A program made the position numbers and the translations under genes. Below the pieces are notes generated by a model. It saw nothing but the letters and a program-made list of their open reading frames with translations, was not told the origin of the DNA and searched no databases. A stretch of DNA of 64,000 nt, from the NCBI GenBank assembly GCA_017418975.1, contig JAFOMG010000012.1, positions 186,001-250,000 on the forward strand, written 5' to 3'. Below, one piece after another: positions 45,401 to 51,830 of this stretch; positions within the stretch are counted from its first letter, which is position 1, and each line of letters starts with the position of its first letter. The stretch comes from Sphingomonas sp. GTDB taxonomy: Bacteria; Pseudomonadota; Alphaproteobacteria; Sphingomonadales; Sphingomonadaceae.

Positions 45401-48400
45401 ATCGTCGGCGGCAATTATGGCGTCTATTCGGGCGGCACCACCGCGGTGAACATCAACAACAGCGGCACGATCACCGGCGGCAATTATGCGATCTACCTGA
45501 CCGGCGACAACGACAACACGGTCAGCCTCTACGCCGGCTCGGTCACCAATGGCGCGATCGTGCTCGGCAACGGCAACGACACGGTCAACTGGTATGGCGG
45601 CAGCTTCACCAGCATCGAAGCCGGCGCCATCGGCTTCGACCGGTTCAACGCCAGCGTCTACACCCCGACCACGCTCGACCTCACCAAGGTCCGCAATTTC
45701 GAGCAGCTTTCCCTCAACGGCGGCGATCTGACGCTGAGCGGCGCGTCGGCGAACATCGGCGGCTGGACCGTCAACGACGGCACGCTGACGCTCGACGGCA
45801 CTGTCCAGATCGGGAGCGACGGCAACGCGGTCACGCTGGCCAACAGCGGCACGAGCGTGACCATCGCCCATGGCGCCACGGTGATCGGCAATCTCGGCAA
45901 CGGCGTCTTCGCCCAGGCCGGGACCATCGTGACCAATGCCGGCCTGATCCGCTCGACCGACGCCAACTATAGCGGCGTCGCCATGGTCGGCGGCACGCTT
46001 GGGAACCAGGCTGGTAGCCTGATCGTCGCCGAAGGTAATGGCGTCACCGTCTCGGCCGGCGCGAACACGATCACCAATGCCGGCATCATCGTCGGCCGCG
46101 CCGGCGGCGTGATCGGCAGCGACGACTATCAGACGCTGAACAACACCGGCATCATCGCCGTCGGCACCGCGGCCAACACGGTCACCCAATATTGGCAGAT
46201 CAACCAGGACTACAGCACCGGCGACGGCGTTCGGTTCACGGCCGGCGGCACGGTGACCAACACCCGCGGCGCCAATAATGGCGGCACCATCGTCGGCGGC
46301 GCCAACGGCCTGGTAATCACCGGCGGCGCGGCGACGATCGAGAATTCGGGCACCATCCAGGGCAGCAGCGGCTACGGCGTCTCGCTGGACACCGCCGCAG
46401 GCCAGACCTCGACGATCACCAACCATATGAGCGGCGCGTTCGTCGGCACCACGGGCGCGGTGCTGCTCGCCGGCGACGGCACGATCAACATGACCAACGA
46501 GGTCGGCTCGGCGATGTATGGCAGCATCGTGTCGACCGGCAACGGCACGCGCAACATCGACCTGTCGGGCATCGTCTATGGCGATTACGACGCCAGCTCG
46601 GCCACCGGCAGCAACAATGTCACCATGCGCTCCGGCCAGATCCGCAACGTGTATCTGGGCGACGGCGACGACAGCTTCACCTATTTCGGCGGCACGATCA
46701 CCGGCATCGTCGATGGCGGCGCGGGCTATGACCGGCTGTTCGCCGATTTCGGCGCCGGGCAGAGCTACAATGTCAGCCTGGCCAACTTCATCAACTTCGA
46801 CAGCATCGGCCTGATCTCGGGCGACATGACGCTGACCGGCCCGAGCAACGATCCCGACCAGGCGATCTATGCCGGCATCGGCGGCATGCCCGCCGGCACG
46901 ATCACCTTCGACGGCACCAGCGGCCTCACCGGCGACATCTATGTCAATGGCGGCTCGATCCGCGCGGCAACGGCGGGCGCCTTCGGCACGGGCACGATCC
47001 ACATGATCGACCCGACCGCGACCTTCGGCGCCACCGGCAGCTATGCCAACAACATCTCGCTCGAAGTCGTCACCCCGTCCTCGGCCAACCCGTCGACGCT
47101 GAACGCCGATGCGGGCGTGACCGCGACGCTGACCGGCGCGATCACCACCGGCACCGGCGCGGGCGTGGATCCGAGCCAGGACCTGGTGATCGGCGGCCAG
47201 GGCACGATCATCCTCACCAACACCGCCAACAGCTGGCTGGGCACCACCACGATCAAGTCGGGCGCGACGCTCCAGGGCGCGAGCGACACGATCTCCGGCT
47301 CCGCGATCGTCAACAACGGCACCCTTGCCTATCAGCAGGCCTATAGCGGCACCGTCGCGCAGAACATCACCGGCAACGGCTATGTGAGCGTGAGCGGCCT
47401 GGCGGCGGGCAACACTCTCACCTTCTCGGGCACCAACAATCTCAACGGCACCTTCATGGTGTTCGACGGGTCGAACATCGCGATCAGCGGCGCGACCAGC
47501 ACCGGCAATTTCCAGAGCGTCGATCTCTTCGGGGCCGGCAGCCGTCTCGACGTGACGGCGACGGGCAGCCTGACCAGCAGCGCCAACACGGTGGGCACCG
47601 ACGGTGCGAACCAGAGCGTCTACAATCTCGGCGCGATCACCAGCACCAACAATGTCGCGATCTATTTCGGCGGCACCGACGGCCTGCTCGACAATAGCGG
47701 CACGATCGCCGGCACCCGCGCCGTCTGGATCAATGGCGGCGACGCCCAGCTGATCAACCGCGCGGGCGGCACGATCACCGGCAACAGCAATTTCGCGCTG
47801 TATCTCGGCCAGGGCGGTACGATCGACAATTCGGGCACGATCCAGGCGCTCAATAGCTCTCCCGCCGTCTATGTCGCGGGCACGGCCGCGATCACCAACA
47901 ATGCCGGCGGCCTGATCACCAGCCAGGGCACCACCATCGCCGCCTATGGCGCCGGCTCGAGCCTGGCCAATGCGGGCAGCGTGACCTCGAGCAACGAGAC
48001 CGCAGTCTATCTGGCGGCGGGCGGCACGGTCACCAACTCGGGCAGCCTCACCGGCGGCACCGGCGGCTATGGCCTGTGGACCAGCGCGGGCGGCACCTTC
48101 ACCAACCAGGCGGGCGGCACGATCACCGGCGGCCTGGGCGGCATGTATCTCGACGGCGCCACTCTGGTCACGGTGAATCTGGACGCGGGCTCGACCACCG
48201 GCAAGATCAGCTCGGGCGGCACCGGCGACCGGGTGATCAACATCCTCGGCACGCTGAACGGCGGCTATGCTGGCGGCAGCGGCGCCGACGCGATCACGCT
48301 GGACACCGGCGCGGTCGTCAACGGCACGCTCGACGGTGGCGCCGGCAACAACACGCTGACGCTGACCGGCACCGGTTCGGCGACGCTGGGCGCGGTGGCG

Positions 48401-51298
48401 AACTTCGGGAGCGCCACCAAGTCGGGCAGCGGCACCTGGACGCTGGGCGGAGCCACCGATGTCGCGGCCTGGACCGTGACCGGCGGCACGCTCGTCACCA
48501 ATGGCGGCGCCATTTCCGACACCGCTTCGGTCGCCCTGACGGGCGGCACGCTGCAGCTCGGCGGCAGCGAGGCGATCGGCGTGCTGACCGGCTCGGGCAA
48601 TGTGGCGCTCGGCACCAGCACGCTGGTGCTCACCAGCGGCACCGGCAGCTTCACCGGCAATTTCAACGGGACCAGCGGCGGTCTCCTGATCGACGGCGCG
48701 AATCTGAGCTTCGGCGGCCGGGTGAACTATGCCGGCCTCACCGAGGTCCGCTCGGGCACGCTGACGCTGACGACCGGCGCGCGCTTCAATGCAACCTCGA
48801 CCCTGCTCGTCGATACCGCCGGGACGCTCGACCTGGGCACGACCGCAATCACGGTGGGCGCGGCGCGGCTGGACGGCACGCTCAACGGCACCGGCACCCT
48901 CGCCGCGCATGATATCGCGCTGAACGGCGCCACGGTGAACGGCAACCTCTCCGGCAACCTGCTCACCCAGGCCTCGGGCACCTCGCGCATCGCCGGCACT
49001 ATCGACATGGACGTGCTGGTGAGCGGCGGCACGCTGCAGCTCGCCGCCAATGGCCGGATCGCCGATAGTGCCACCGTGCAGGTCGATGGCGGCGCGACGC
49101 TCGATCTCCAGGGCTTCAACGACACCATCGGCGCCCTGGCGCTGGGCGGCACGCTGGCCGGCACCGGCACGCTCACCGCCAGCCAGTACCAGCTGACCGG
49201 CGCCACGGTGAACGCCAATCTCGGCGCGGGCACGCTCTACAATTTGGGCGGCACCTCGGTGCTGAACGGCACCGCTGGGGCCAACACCGTCACCGTCCAG
49301 GGCGGCACGCTGCGCCTCGGCGCCAGCGATCGTCTGGCCAGCACCGCGACGATCGGCCTCGCCTCGGGCGCGACCTTCGATCTCGGCGCCTATAATCAGA
49401 CAGTGACGGGCATCGCCGGCACCGGCACGATCGCCTTGGGCACCGGCCGCCTGACCCTGTCGAGCGGCTCGAACACCGGCTTTGGCGGCGCGATCACCGG
49501 TTCGGGCTCGATCGACAAGCAGGGCGCCGGCACGCTCACGCTGGCCGGCACCTTCGCCACCACCGGCCGCTTCGACGTGTCGGCGGGCACGCTCGCCTTC
49601 TCGGGCTCCACCCAGGGCAGCATGCGCGTCCAGGGCGGCACGCTGATCGGCGGCGGCACGATGGCGGGCGCGCTGACGATCAGCTCGGGCACCTTCTCGC
49701 CGGGCGGCCTCGCCACCGGTGGGCTGGGCGCGATCAACCCGATCGGCAGCTTCACCGCAGGCAGCCTGACCGTCAGCGGCGGCACCCTGCTCTTCGACTT
49801 CGGCGGCGCCAGCCTGAACTTCGCTTCGGACAGCATCAAGGTGAACGGAACCGCCACGCTCACGGGCGGCACGGTGCAGGTCAACGCGCTGACCGCGGCG
49901 GCGAGCGACTATCGCTTCAACCAGCTCTACACGATCGTCCAGGCGAACGCCCTCACCGGCACCTTCGCCAACGGCTCGGTGTTCGCCACCGTGGCGAGCA
50001 ATCCGAACCTGAAGTGGCGCCTGCGCTACGATCTGGCCGCCAATGCCGTTGTCCTCCAGGTCCAGAAGAACATGGAGTTCAACGACGGCGTGGCGGCGGG
50101 CGACACCAACACGCTCGCAGTCGCCAATGCGCTCGGCAACTCGACCACCGGCAATGCCTCGGATCAATGGGCGGCGACGCTCAACACGATCACCTCGCTC
50201 GATACGCAGCAGCGTGTCGCGGCGTTCAAGACCCTCAGCGGCGAAGCCCTGGCCAATGTCTCGACCGCGACCATCTCGGCGAACAATCTGTTCACCGACC
50301 TGCTACGCCGACGGGTGGGCGATGGCGGCGATGCGCTGATCGGCGGCGGGTTCGCCAGCGCGAGCCTGGCCGATGTCCGTACCACCAGCACGGCGGGCAA
50401 CGGCTTCGCCAGCGCGCTCTCCGGCGCGACGCTGCCGGGCACCGACAATGGCGAGGCGGGCAATGGCGGCATCTGGGGCCAGGTCTATGGCAGCTATCAG
50501 AAGCTGCTGGGCGACCGCGCCCATGCCGGCCTCGACACGACCGTCGCGGGCGTCGCCATGGGCGTGGAGACCCGGCTCGACGGGTTCACCGCGGGCATCG
50601 CCGGCGGCGTCGCGCAGATCGATGCGGACATGAACAGCCGCTACTCGACGGTGAGCGGCAACCAGTATCAGCTGGGCGGCTATCTGAGCTACGATGCGGG
50701 CAGCGCCTTCATCGCCGCTTCGGGCAGCTGGTATTCGAGCGACCTGAACAGCAAGCGCACGCTGGCCATCGGCACCACCACGGCGCTCGCCACCGGCGAC
50801 ATCCATGCCAATGGCTATTCGGTGGGCGTCTCGGGCGGCTTCCGCACCGAGCTCGCGAACGGCCTGCGCCTCGCTCTGATCGGCAGCGCGAGCAAGGTCC
50901 GCGACCAGCGCGACGGCTTCACCGAGAATGCCACCGGCGGCCTGGGCCTGGAGATGGCTTCGGCGAACCGCGACCTGTTCACCGCGGGCGCGGAGCTGCG
51001 CCTCGGCGCCCGGGTGAAGACCGGCGCGGGCATGGCGATGCCCTGGGTCAGCATGGGCGTGCGCTACAATTCGGGCGATCTCGATACGGCGGGCACCGTG
51101 CGCTTCTCGGGCGCGCCGAGCGGCACCGGCAGCTTCGGCGTGACGGGCGTGCGGATGGCGCCGGTGCTCGGCACGCTGGGCGTGGGCATCGATGCCCGGG
51201 CCAGCAGGAATGTCCGCCTGGGCATCGCGCTGGAAGGCTCGGCGGGCGAGAACACGCGCGAGGGCCGTGCATCGGTCCGCGTGAAGATCGGCTTCTGA
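39479..51298 (+). CDS. Giant autotransporter (type Va), adhesin-like
   Basis: About 3939 residues. An extended signal peptide of roughly 46 residues ends ATPALAQS. It is followed by some 3600 residues of Gly/Thr/Asn/Ser-rich beta-helix passenger made of short 'NSGTI.G..GG'-type turns, with several autotransporter-associated beta-strand repeats (for example SNTYTGGTTVAGGRL near 43410). A C-terminal barrel of about 280 residues begins GGIWGQVYGSYQ near 50467 and ends in the obligatory Phe (VRVKIGF). Cysteine is essentially absent. The passenger is probably displayed at the surface for adhesion or aggregation. The ATG at 39479 with GGGGG eight bases upstream is preferred; 39449 is possible. Confidence 0.93.
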   Translation: MIDRGNGARASKTVSARMGREALLRKALLGSTALIGVALATPALAQSTYPTDGGTISGTGTYTDATATNGGVTVTNTVNAGVVMADVTINNTTGDPNGIAYKQVSADGQSTVLYTAGANTLRSDQNGAALSLQAANGNVTWAIGQFDESSTTDLTATYGTYLIANGFVNVVDFGTVSSLRNVTADGAGVAGIYASSSGSTVNLSLKAPVISGFATGISAISAAGAIVTTTGGSISTLASGTGISATASNAGALVMVSSGSAISTSIAGIGINASSNNGITSVITTAGGTINGGSVGIQVNAALTGQSSTVTVGAAIGNSTRPSSGVVFQGTGVVGGTNTVNANANISSGTGFAAIGSNTVNSDLAVNVASGVTVTSQGSFAIRAGRNITVVNNGTVSATSGAGTGVSNSQAPSTLSVTNNGAMSAGGTVVSGQGTTNVTNAGTITATNAMAIYSGRGGAITNNAGATITGGSNATTGWAIRFDSSTFSGGQVVTNNGTITGGGAGAIRLDATTASLFSLNAGSTTNGLIQVTGSGATTTNLGGTLNGNYDASAATGTQSFTLGATGAMQGATFGSGNDTFTWGGGSIGGTIDGGAGTDTFAVDLGSTTNRTINQSSFFANIVNFEAYNLVSGNLTLTGSSDGGPGWTVAGGNATALTIDGALTNVAGKAVTLTTADLMFIKAGAQVSATGDVIYSTATGNNIQTSGTITSGTGMSSGIAIGSGTVDNFGLITYAAGGSTATQGNGVFASANQLTLTNHAGASIYGRWDGARANSGAYVVNDGLIQGDRFAGVEISGTSVVFNNATGRIYGATSEGAGVLINSGAVSVTNASGGQIVGAGYAGIYNGGTGLLSVSNAGKIATGTLDGSNNYVQGGTTTAIRSATANITNSGLIEGASGGIQASSDLTLVNTGMIHGTGTGTLNLDAVYVGGVANILNAGTISEGSGAAIHANAGGTITNAVGATLGGGTIPTSGAAVFLNGGTFNNYGQAGSGTGAAVITGNAGGTINLFAGSASGSITGGSGNDTLAIYNGQTNASAVTQGYTDAVSGAAGSVTLQNSGTLAAAMFGAIDLGGGNNTLQLRGAGTGAQAGSFSLATSTGAGTITKLDGGTWTLTGAAAVPGITVNANGGTLNFQGTSGVGTINVNGGILRANGAGAFGNAAVHMLTSNVQFGASGVYANSFVLDIPAVLNGQPVVFENLFGGNAILSGNITSGSGTNAAGQAIGTSQAVTFAGIGGSLFNLTGTNSWTGTTTINSGVTARGSTTAISGSDIVNNGTVTYAQSGSSSSGTVISGTGALRLESGQVTLTGSNTYTGGTTVAGGRLQVGDGTTNGRITGAITVDSGGTLIFSRSDNYDFASAISGAGDVQALGTVTLSGPITNTGAFNINSATGGTITLTGARSGAYSGGATAAAVTLGGASNILRVGQSGTVAGGQYLGVYLGGTGNGVDNFGTISNTGTALDQDWGSAIGVAATSGTSTINNGSASNATATINGRNTGINHLGSDGVIATGQLSVNNYGLIASNLANAIENQNGSGNLTVTNYGTGRIVGQGNAGGTNGYGIYAIGTGTLGLTNAGLIVGRVGGVLTGSAASITNSGTIAAGTLSGGTSGTLVAGGGNGIQAVGGTITNQAGGVIRGSFLGGNGDNTNAITSTAATTVNNSGQILGVAFGSTSNLRTNGVYVSGGAGTVTNYATGLITGGWDGVYVTAGGTVTNSGTIAGYQYYGVENASTLTNNAGGRLLGVAGGASMLAGGIVNNSGLIAAATYNATTDTYTLSAGTGLTLSSGSVSNQYNGTITGAVGIGATGALSLGNNGTITATTYAGVNLLGTGNTIYNGGTITGGTNATLGYGVRFVPAAGGTLNNQSGGLISGTAGGVYSGSASVSVDNGGNIVGTGAGSRGVYQQFGNATVTNQASGVIVGQGWGIQGGATVNINNAGFIGAGTLSGGTTGTFTASGTGSGVVFNGGYLTNGAGATIVGGNYGVYSGGTTAVNINNSGTITGGNYAIYLTGDNDNTVSLYAGSVTNGAIVLGNGNDTVNWYGGSFTSIEAGAIGFDRFNASVYTPTTLDLTKVRNFEQLSLNGGDLTLSGASANIGGWTVNDGTLTLDGTVQIGSDGNAVTLANSGTSVTIAHGATVIGNLGNGVFAQAGTIVTNAGLIRSTDANYSGVAMVGGTLGNQAGSLIVAEGNGVTVSAGANTITNAGIIVGRAGGVIGSDDYQTLNNTGIIAVGTAANTVTQYWQINQDYSTGDGVRFTAGGTVTNTRGANNGGTIVGGANGLVITGGAATIENSGTIQGSSGYGVSLDTAAGQTSTITNHMSGAFVGTTGAVLLAGDGTINMTNEVGSAMYGSIVSTGNGTRNIDLSGIVYGDYDASSATGSNNVTMRSGQIRNVYLGDGDDSFTYFGGTITGIVDGGAGYDRLFADFGAGQSYNVSLANFINFDSIGLISGDMTLTGPSNDPDQAIYAGIGGMPAGTITFDGTSGLTGDIYVNGGSIRAATAGAFGTGTIHMIDPTATFGATGSYANNISLEVVTPSSANPSTLNADAGVTATLTGAITTGTGAGVDPSQDLVIGGQGTIILTNTANSWLGTTTIKSGATLQGASDTISGSAIVNNGTLAYQQAYSGTVAQNITGNGYVSVSGLAAGNTLTFSGTNNLNGTFMVFDGSNIAISGATSTGNFQSVDLFGAGSRLDVTATGSLTSSANTVGTDGANQSVYNLGAITSTNNVAIYFGGTDGLLDNSGTIAGTRAVWINGGDAQLINRAGGTITGNSNFALYLGQGGTIDNSGTIQALNSSPAVYVAGTAAITNNAGGLITSQGTTIAAYGAGSSLANAGSVTSSNETAVYLAAGGTVTNSGSLTGGTGGYGLWTSAGGTFTNQAGGTITGGLGGMYLDGATLVTVNLDAGSTTGKISSGGTGDRVINILGTLNGGYAGGSGADAITLDTGAVVNGTLDGGAGNNTLTLTGTGSATLGAVANFGSATKSGSGTWTLGGATDVAAWTVTGGTLVTNGGAISDTASVALTGGTLQLGGSEAIGVLTGSGNVALGTSTLVLTSGTGSFTGNFNGTSGGLLIDGANLSFGGRVNYAGLTEVRSGTLTLTTGARFNATSTLLVDTAGTLDLGTTAITVGAARLDGTLNGTGTLAAHDIALNGATVNGNLSGNLLTQASGTSRIAGTIDMDVLVSGGTLQLAANGRIADSATVQVDGGATLDLQGFNDTIGALALGGTLAGTGTLTASQYQLTGATVNANLGAGTLYNLGGTSVLNGTAGANTVTVQGGTLRLGASDRLASTATIGLASGATFDLGAYNQTVTGIAGTGTIALGTGRLTLSSGSNTGFGGAITGSGSIDKQGAGTLTLAGTFATTGRFDVSAGTLAFSGSTQGSMRVQGGTLIGGGTMAGALTISSGTFSPGGLATGGLGAINPIGSFTAGSLTVSGGTLLFDFGGASLNFASDSIKVNGTATLTGGTVQVNALTAAASDYRFNQLYTIVQANALTGTFANGSVFATVASNPNLKWRLRYDLAANAVVLQVQKNMEFNDGVAAGDTNTLAVANALGNSTTGNASDQWAATLNTITSLDTQQRVAAFKTLSGEALANVSTATISANNLFTDLLRRRVGDGGDALIGGGFASASLADVRTTSTAGNGFASALSGATLPGTDNGEAGNGGIWGQVYGSYQKLLGDRAHAGLDTTVAGVAMGVETRLDGFTAGIAGGVAQIDADMNSRYSTVSGNQYQLGGYLSYDAGSAFIAASGSWYSSDLNSKRTLAIGTTTALATGDIHANGYSVGVSGGFRTELANGLRLALIGSASKVRDQRDGFTENATGGLGLEMASANRDLFTAGAELRLGARVKTGAGMAMPWVSMGVRYNSGDLDTAGTVRFSGAPSGTGSFGVTGVRMAPVLGTLGVGIDARASRNVRLGIALEGSAGENTREGRASVRVKIGF
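41107..41434 (+). repeat. Autotransporter passenger module A
   Basis: First of three related segments. It reads YDASAATGTQSF, then GSGNDTFTWGGGSIGG, DGGAGTDTF, and closes NFEAYNLVSGNLTLTG. The order YDAS / GNDxF-x-GG / DGGAGxD / LxLxSG-xLTLTG recurs in module C. Confidence 0.7.
45559..45810 (+). repeat. Autotransporter passenger module B
   Basis: Second related segment. It reads GNGNDTVNWYGGSFTS and closes NFEQLSLNGGDLTLSG. It lacks the YDAS opening and the DGGAG step seen in modules A and C, so it is a shorter or decayed copy. Confidence 0.6.
46570..46860 (+). repeat. Autotransporter passenger module C
   Basis: Third related segment. It reads YDASSATGSNNV, then GDGDDSFTYFGGTITG, DGGAGYDRLF, and closes NFDSIGLISGDMTLTG. 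It aligns with module A across its full length, showing internal duplication at about 5.4 kb spacing. Confidence 0.7.
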
Positions 51299-51314
51299 CG
51301 ACAGTCGGCGCCAG

Positions 51315-51346
51315 GGTGCGGAGGGCCTGGAATCCCGCTCCGCACC
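51315..51346 (+). other. Hairpin after the autotransporter
   Basis: Perfect 9-bp stem ggtgcggag / ctccgcacc with a 14-base loop, 16 bases past the stop. It probably protects or helps end the very long transcript together with the hairpin at 51379. Confidence 0.5.
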
Positions 51347-51378
51347 AGGCACCGTTGCCGGCCTCGCTTTGGGGGGCC

Positions 51379-51413
51379 GAGAGCCCGCGCAGGAGGACTG
51401 CGCGGGCTCTCTT
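51379..51413 (+). terminator. Strong terminator hairpin after the autotransporter
   Basis: Perfect 14-bp stem gagagcccgcgcag / ctgcgcgggctctc with a five-base loop, followed by tt. It lies about 80 bases past the stop codon. Confidence 0.7.
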
Positions 51414-51532
51414 GCCATTGGCCCCACCGCAACCGGGCCGAGCGCGCATGGCCCGGCCGAACCGGAAGAACGACCCCGATATCGATAAATCACAAATATT
51501 TCTGGTAACTTAGGAGAAACGCAACAGCACCC

Positions 51533-51561
51533 TTGCTCCCTCCCCTCCGTCGCGCTAGATG
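51533..51561 (+). promoter_or_regulatory. Promoter of tRNA-Trp
   Basis: A -35 like TTGCTC (51533-51538) and a -10 like TAGATG (51556-51561) are separated by exactly 17 bases and end 13 bases before the tRNA. Spacing and position fit a sigma-70 promoter. Confidence 0.55.
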
Positions 51562-51574
51562 CGCGTTTCCGCAC

Positions 51575-51651
51575 AGGGGCGTAGCTCAGCTGGTTAGAGC
51601 GTCGGTCTCCAAAACCGAAGGCCCTCGGTTCGAATCCGAGCGCCCCTGCCA
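51575..51651 (+). tRNA. tRNA-Trp (anticodon CCA)
   Basis: A full cloverleaf is visible. The acceptor stem is aggggcg / cgcccct, with the D-arm agctcagctggttagagc and the anticodon stem tcggt / accga. The seven-base loop carries CCA, and the T-arm has the ggttcgaatcc core. Discriminator G and CCA are encoded. It is not followed by secE and nusG, its common partners in alphaproteobacteria. Confidence 0.97.
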
Positions 51652-51760
51652 TTGCCGATACGGCACGCGATCTTCCTTCAACCGCAACGCCCTACGAAAA
51701 GCGCGCGAAGCCCTATGCGGCACGGCGCGTGCCTTGCGTCCTGGGGATGCCAGCCATCCC

Positions 51761-51795
51761 AAAAAAGGGGCCAGCCAAGTGCATTGGCTGACCCC
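51761..51795 (-). terminator. Terminator of the TonB receptor gene
   Basis: On the minus strand the stem GGGG-x-CAGCCAA / TTGGCTG-x-CCCC is followed by TTTTTT, an intrinsic terminator 36 bases after the receptor stop. It faces the tRNA gene. Confidence 0.8.
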
Positions 51796-51830
51796 GATCC
51801 GGGAAGCGGAGGGAAGCTGGCCCGGAAGCG

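Noticed and set aside
39128..50167. An antisense frame on the minus strand open for about 3679 codons through the autotransporter gene
   Set aside because: Striking in length, but its product is Arg/Ala/Gly/Asp-rich low complexity with no domain, it mirrors the GC-rich repeated codons of the true gene, and it has no ribosome site or operon context.
39479..50460. Repetitive DNA considered as a CRISPR or satellite array
   Set aside because: The repeats are degenerate at DNA level, in frame, and encode the beta-helix of the autotransporter; there are no uniform repeats and spacers.
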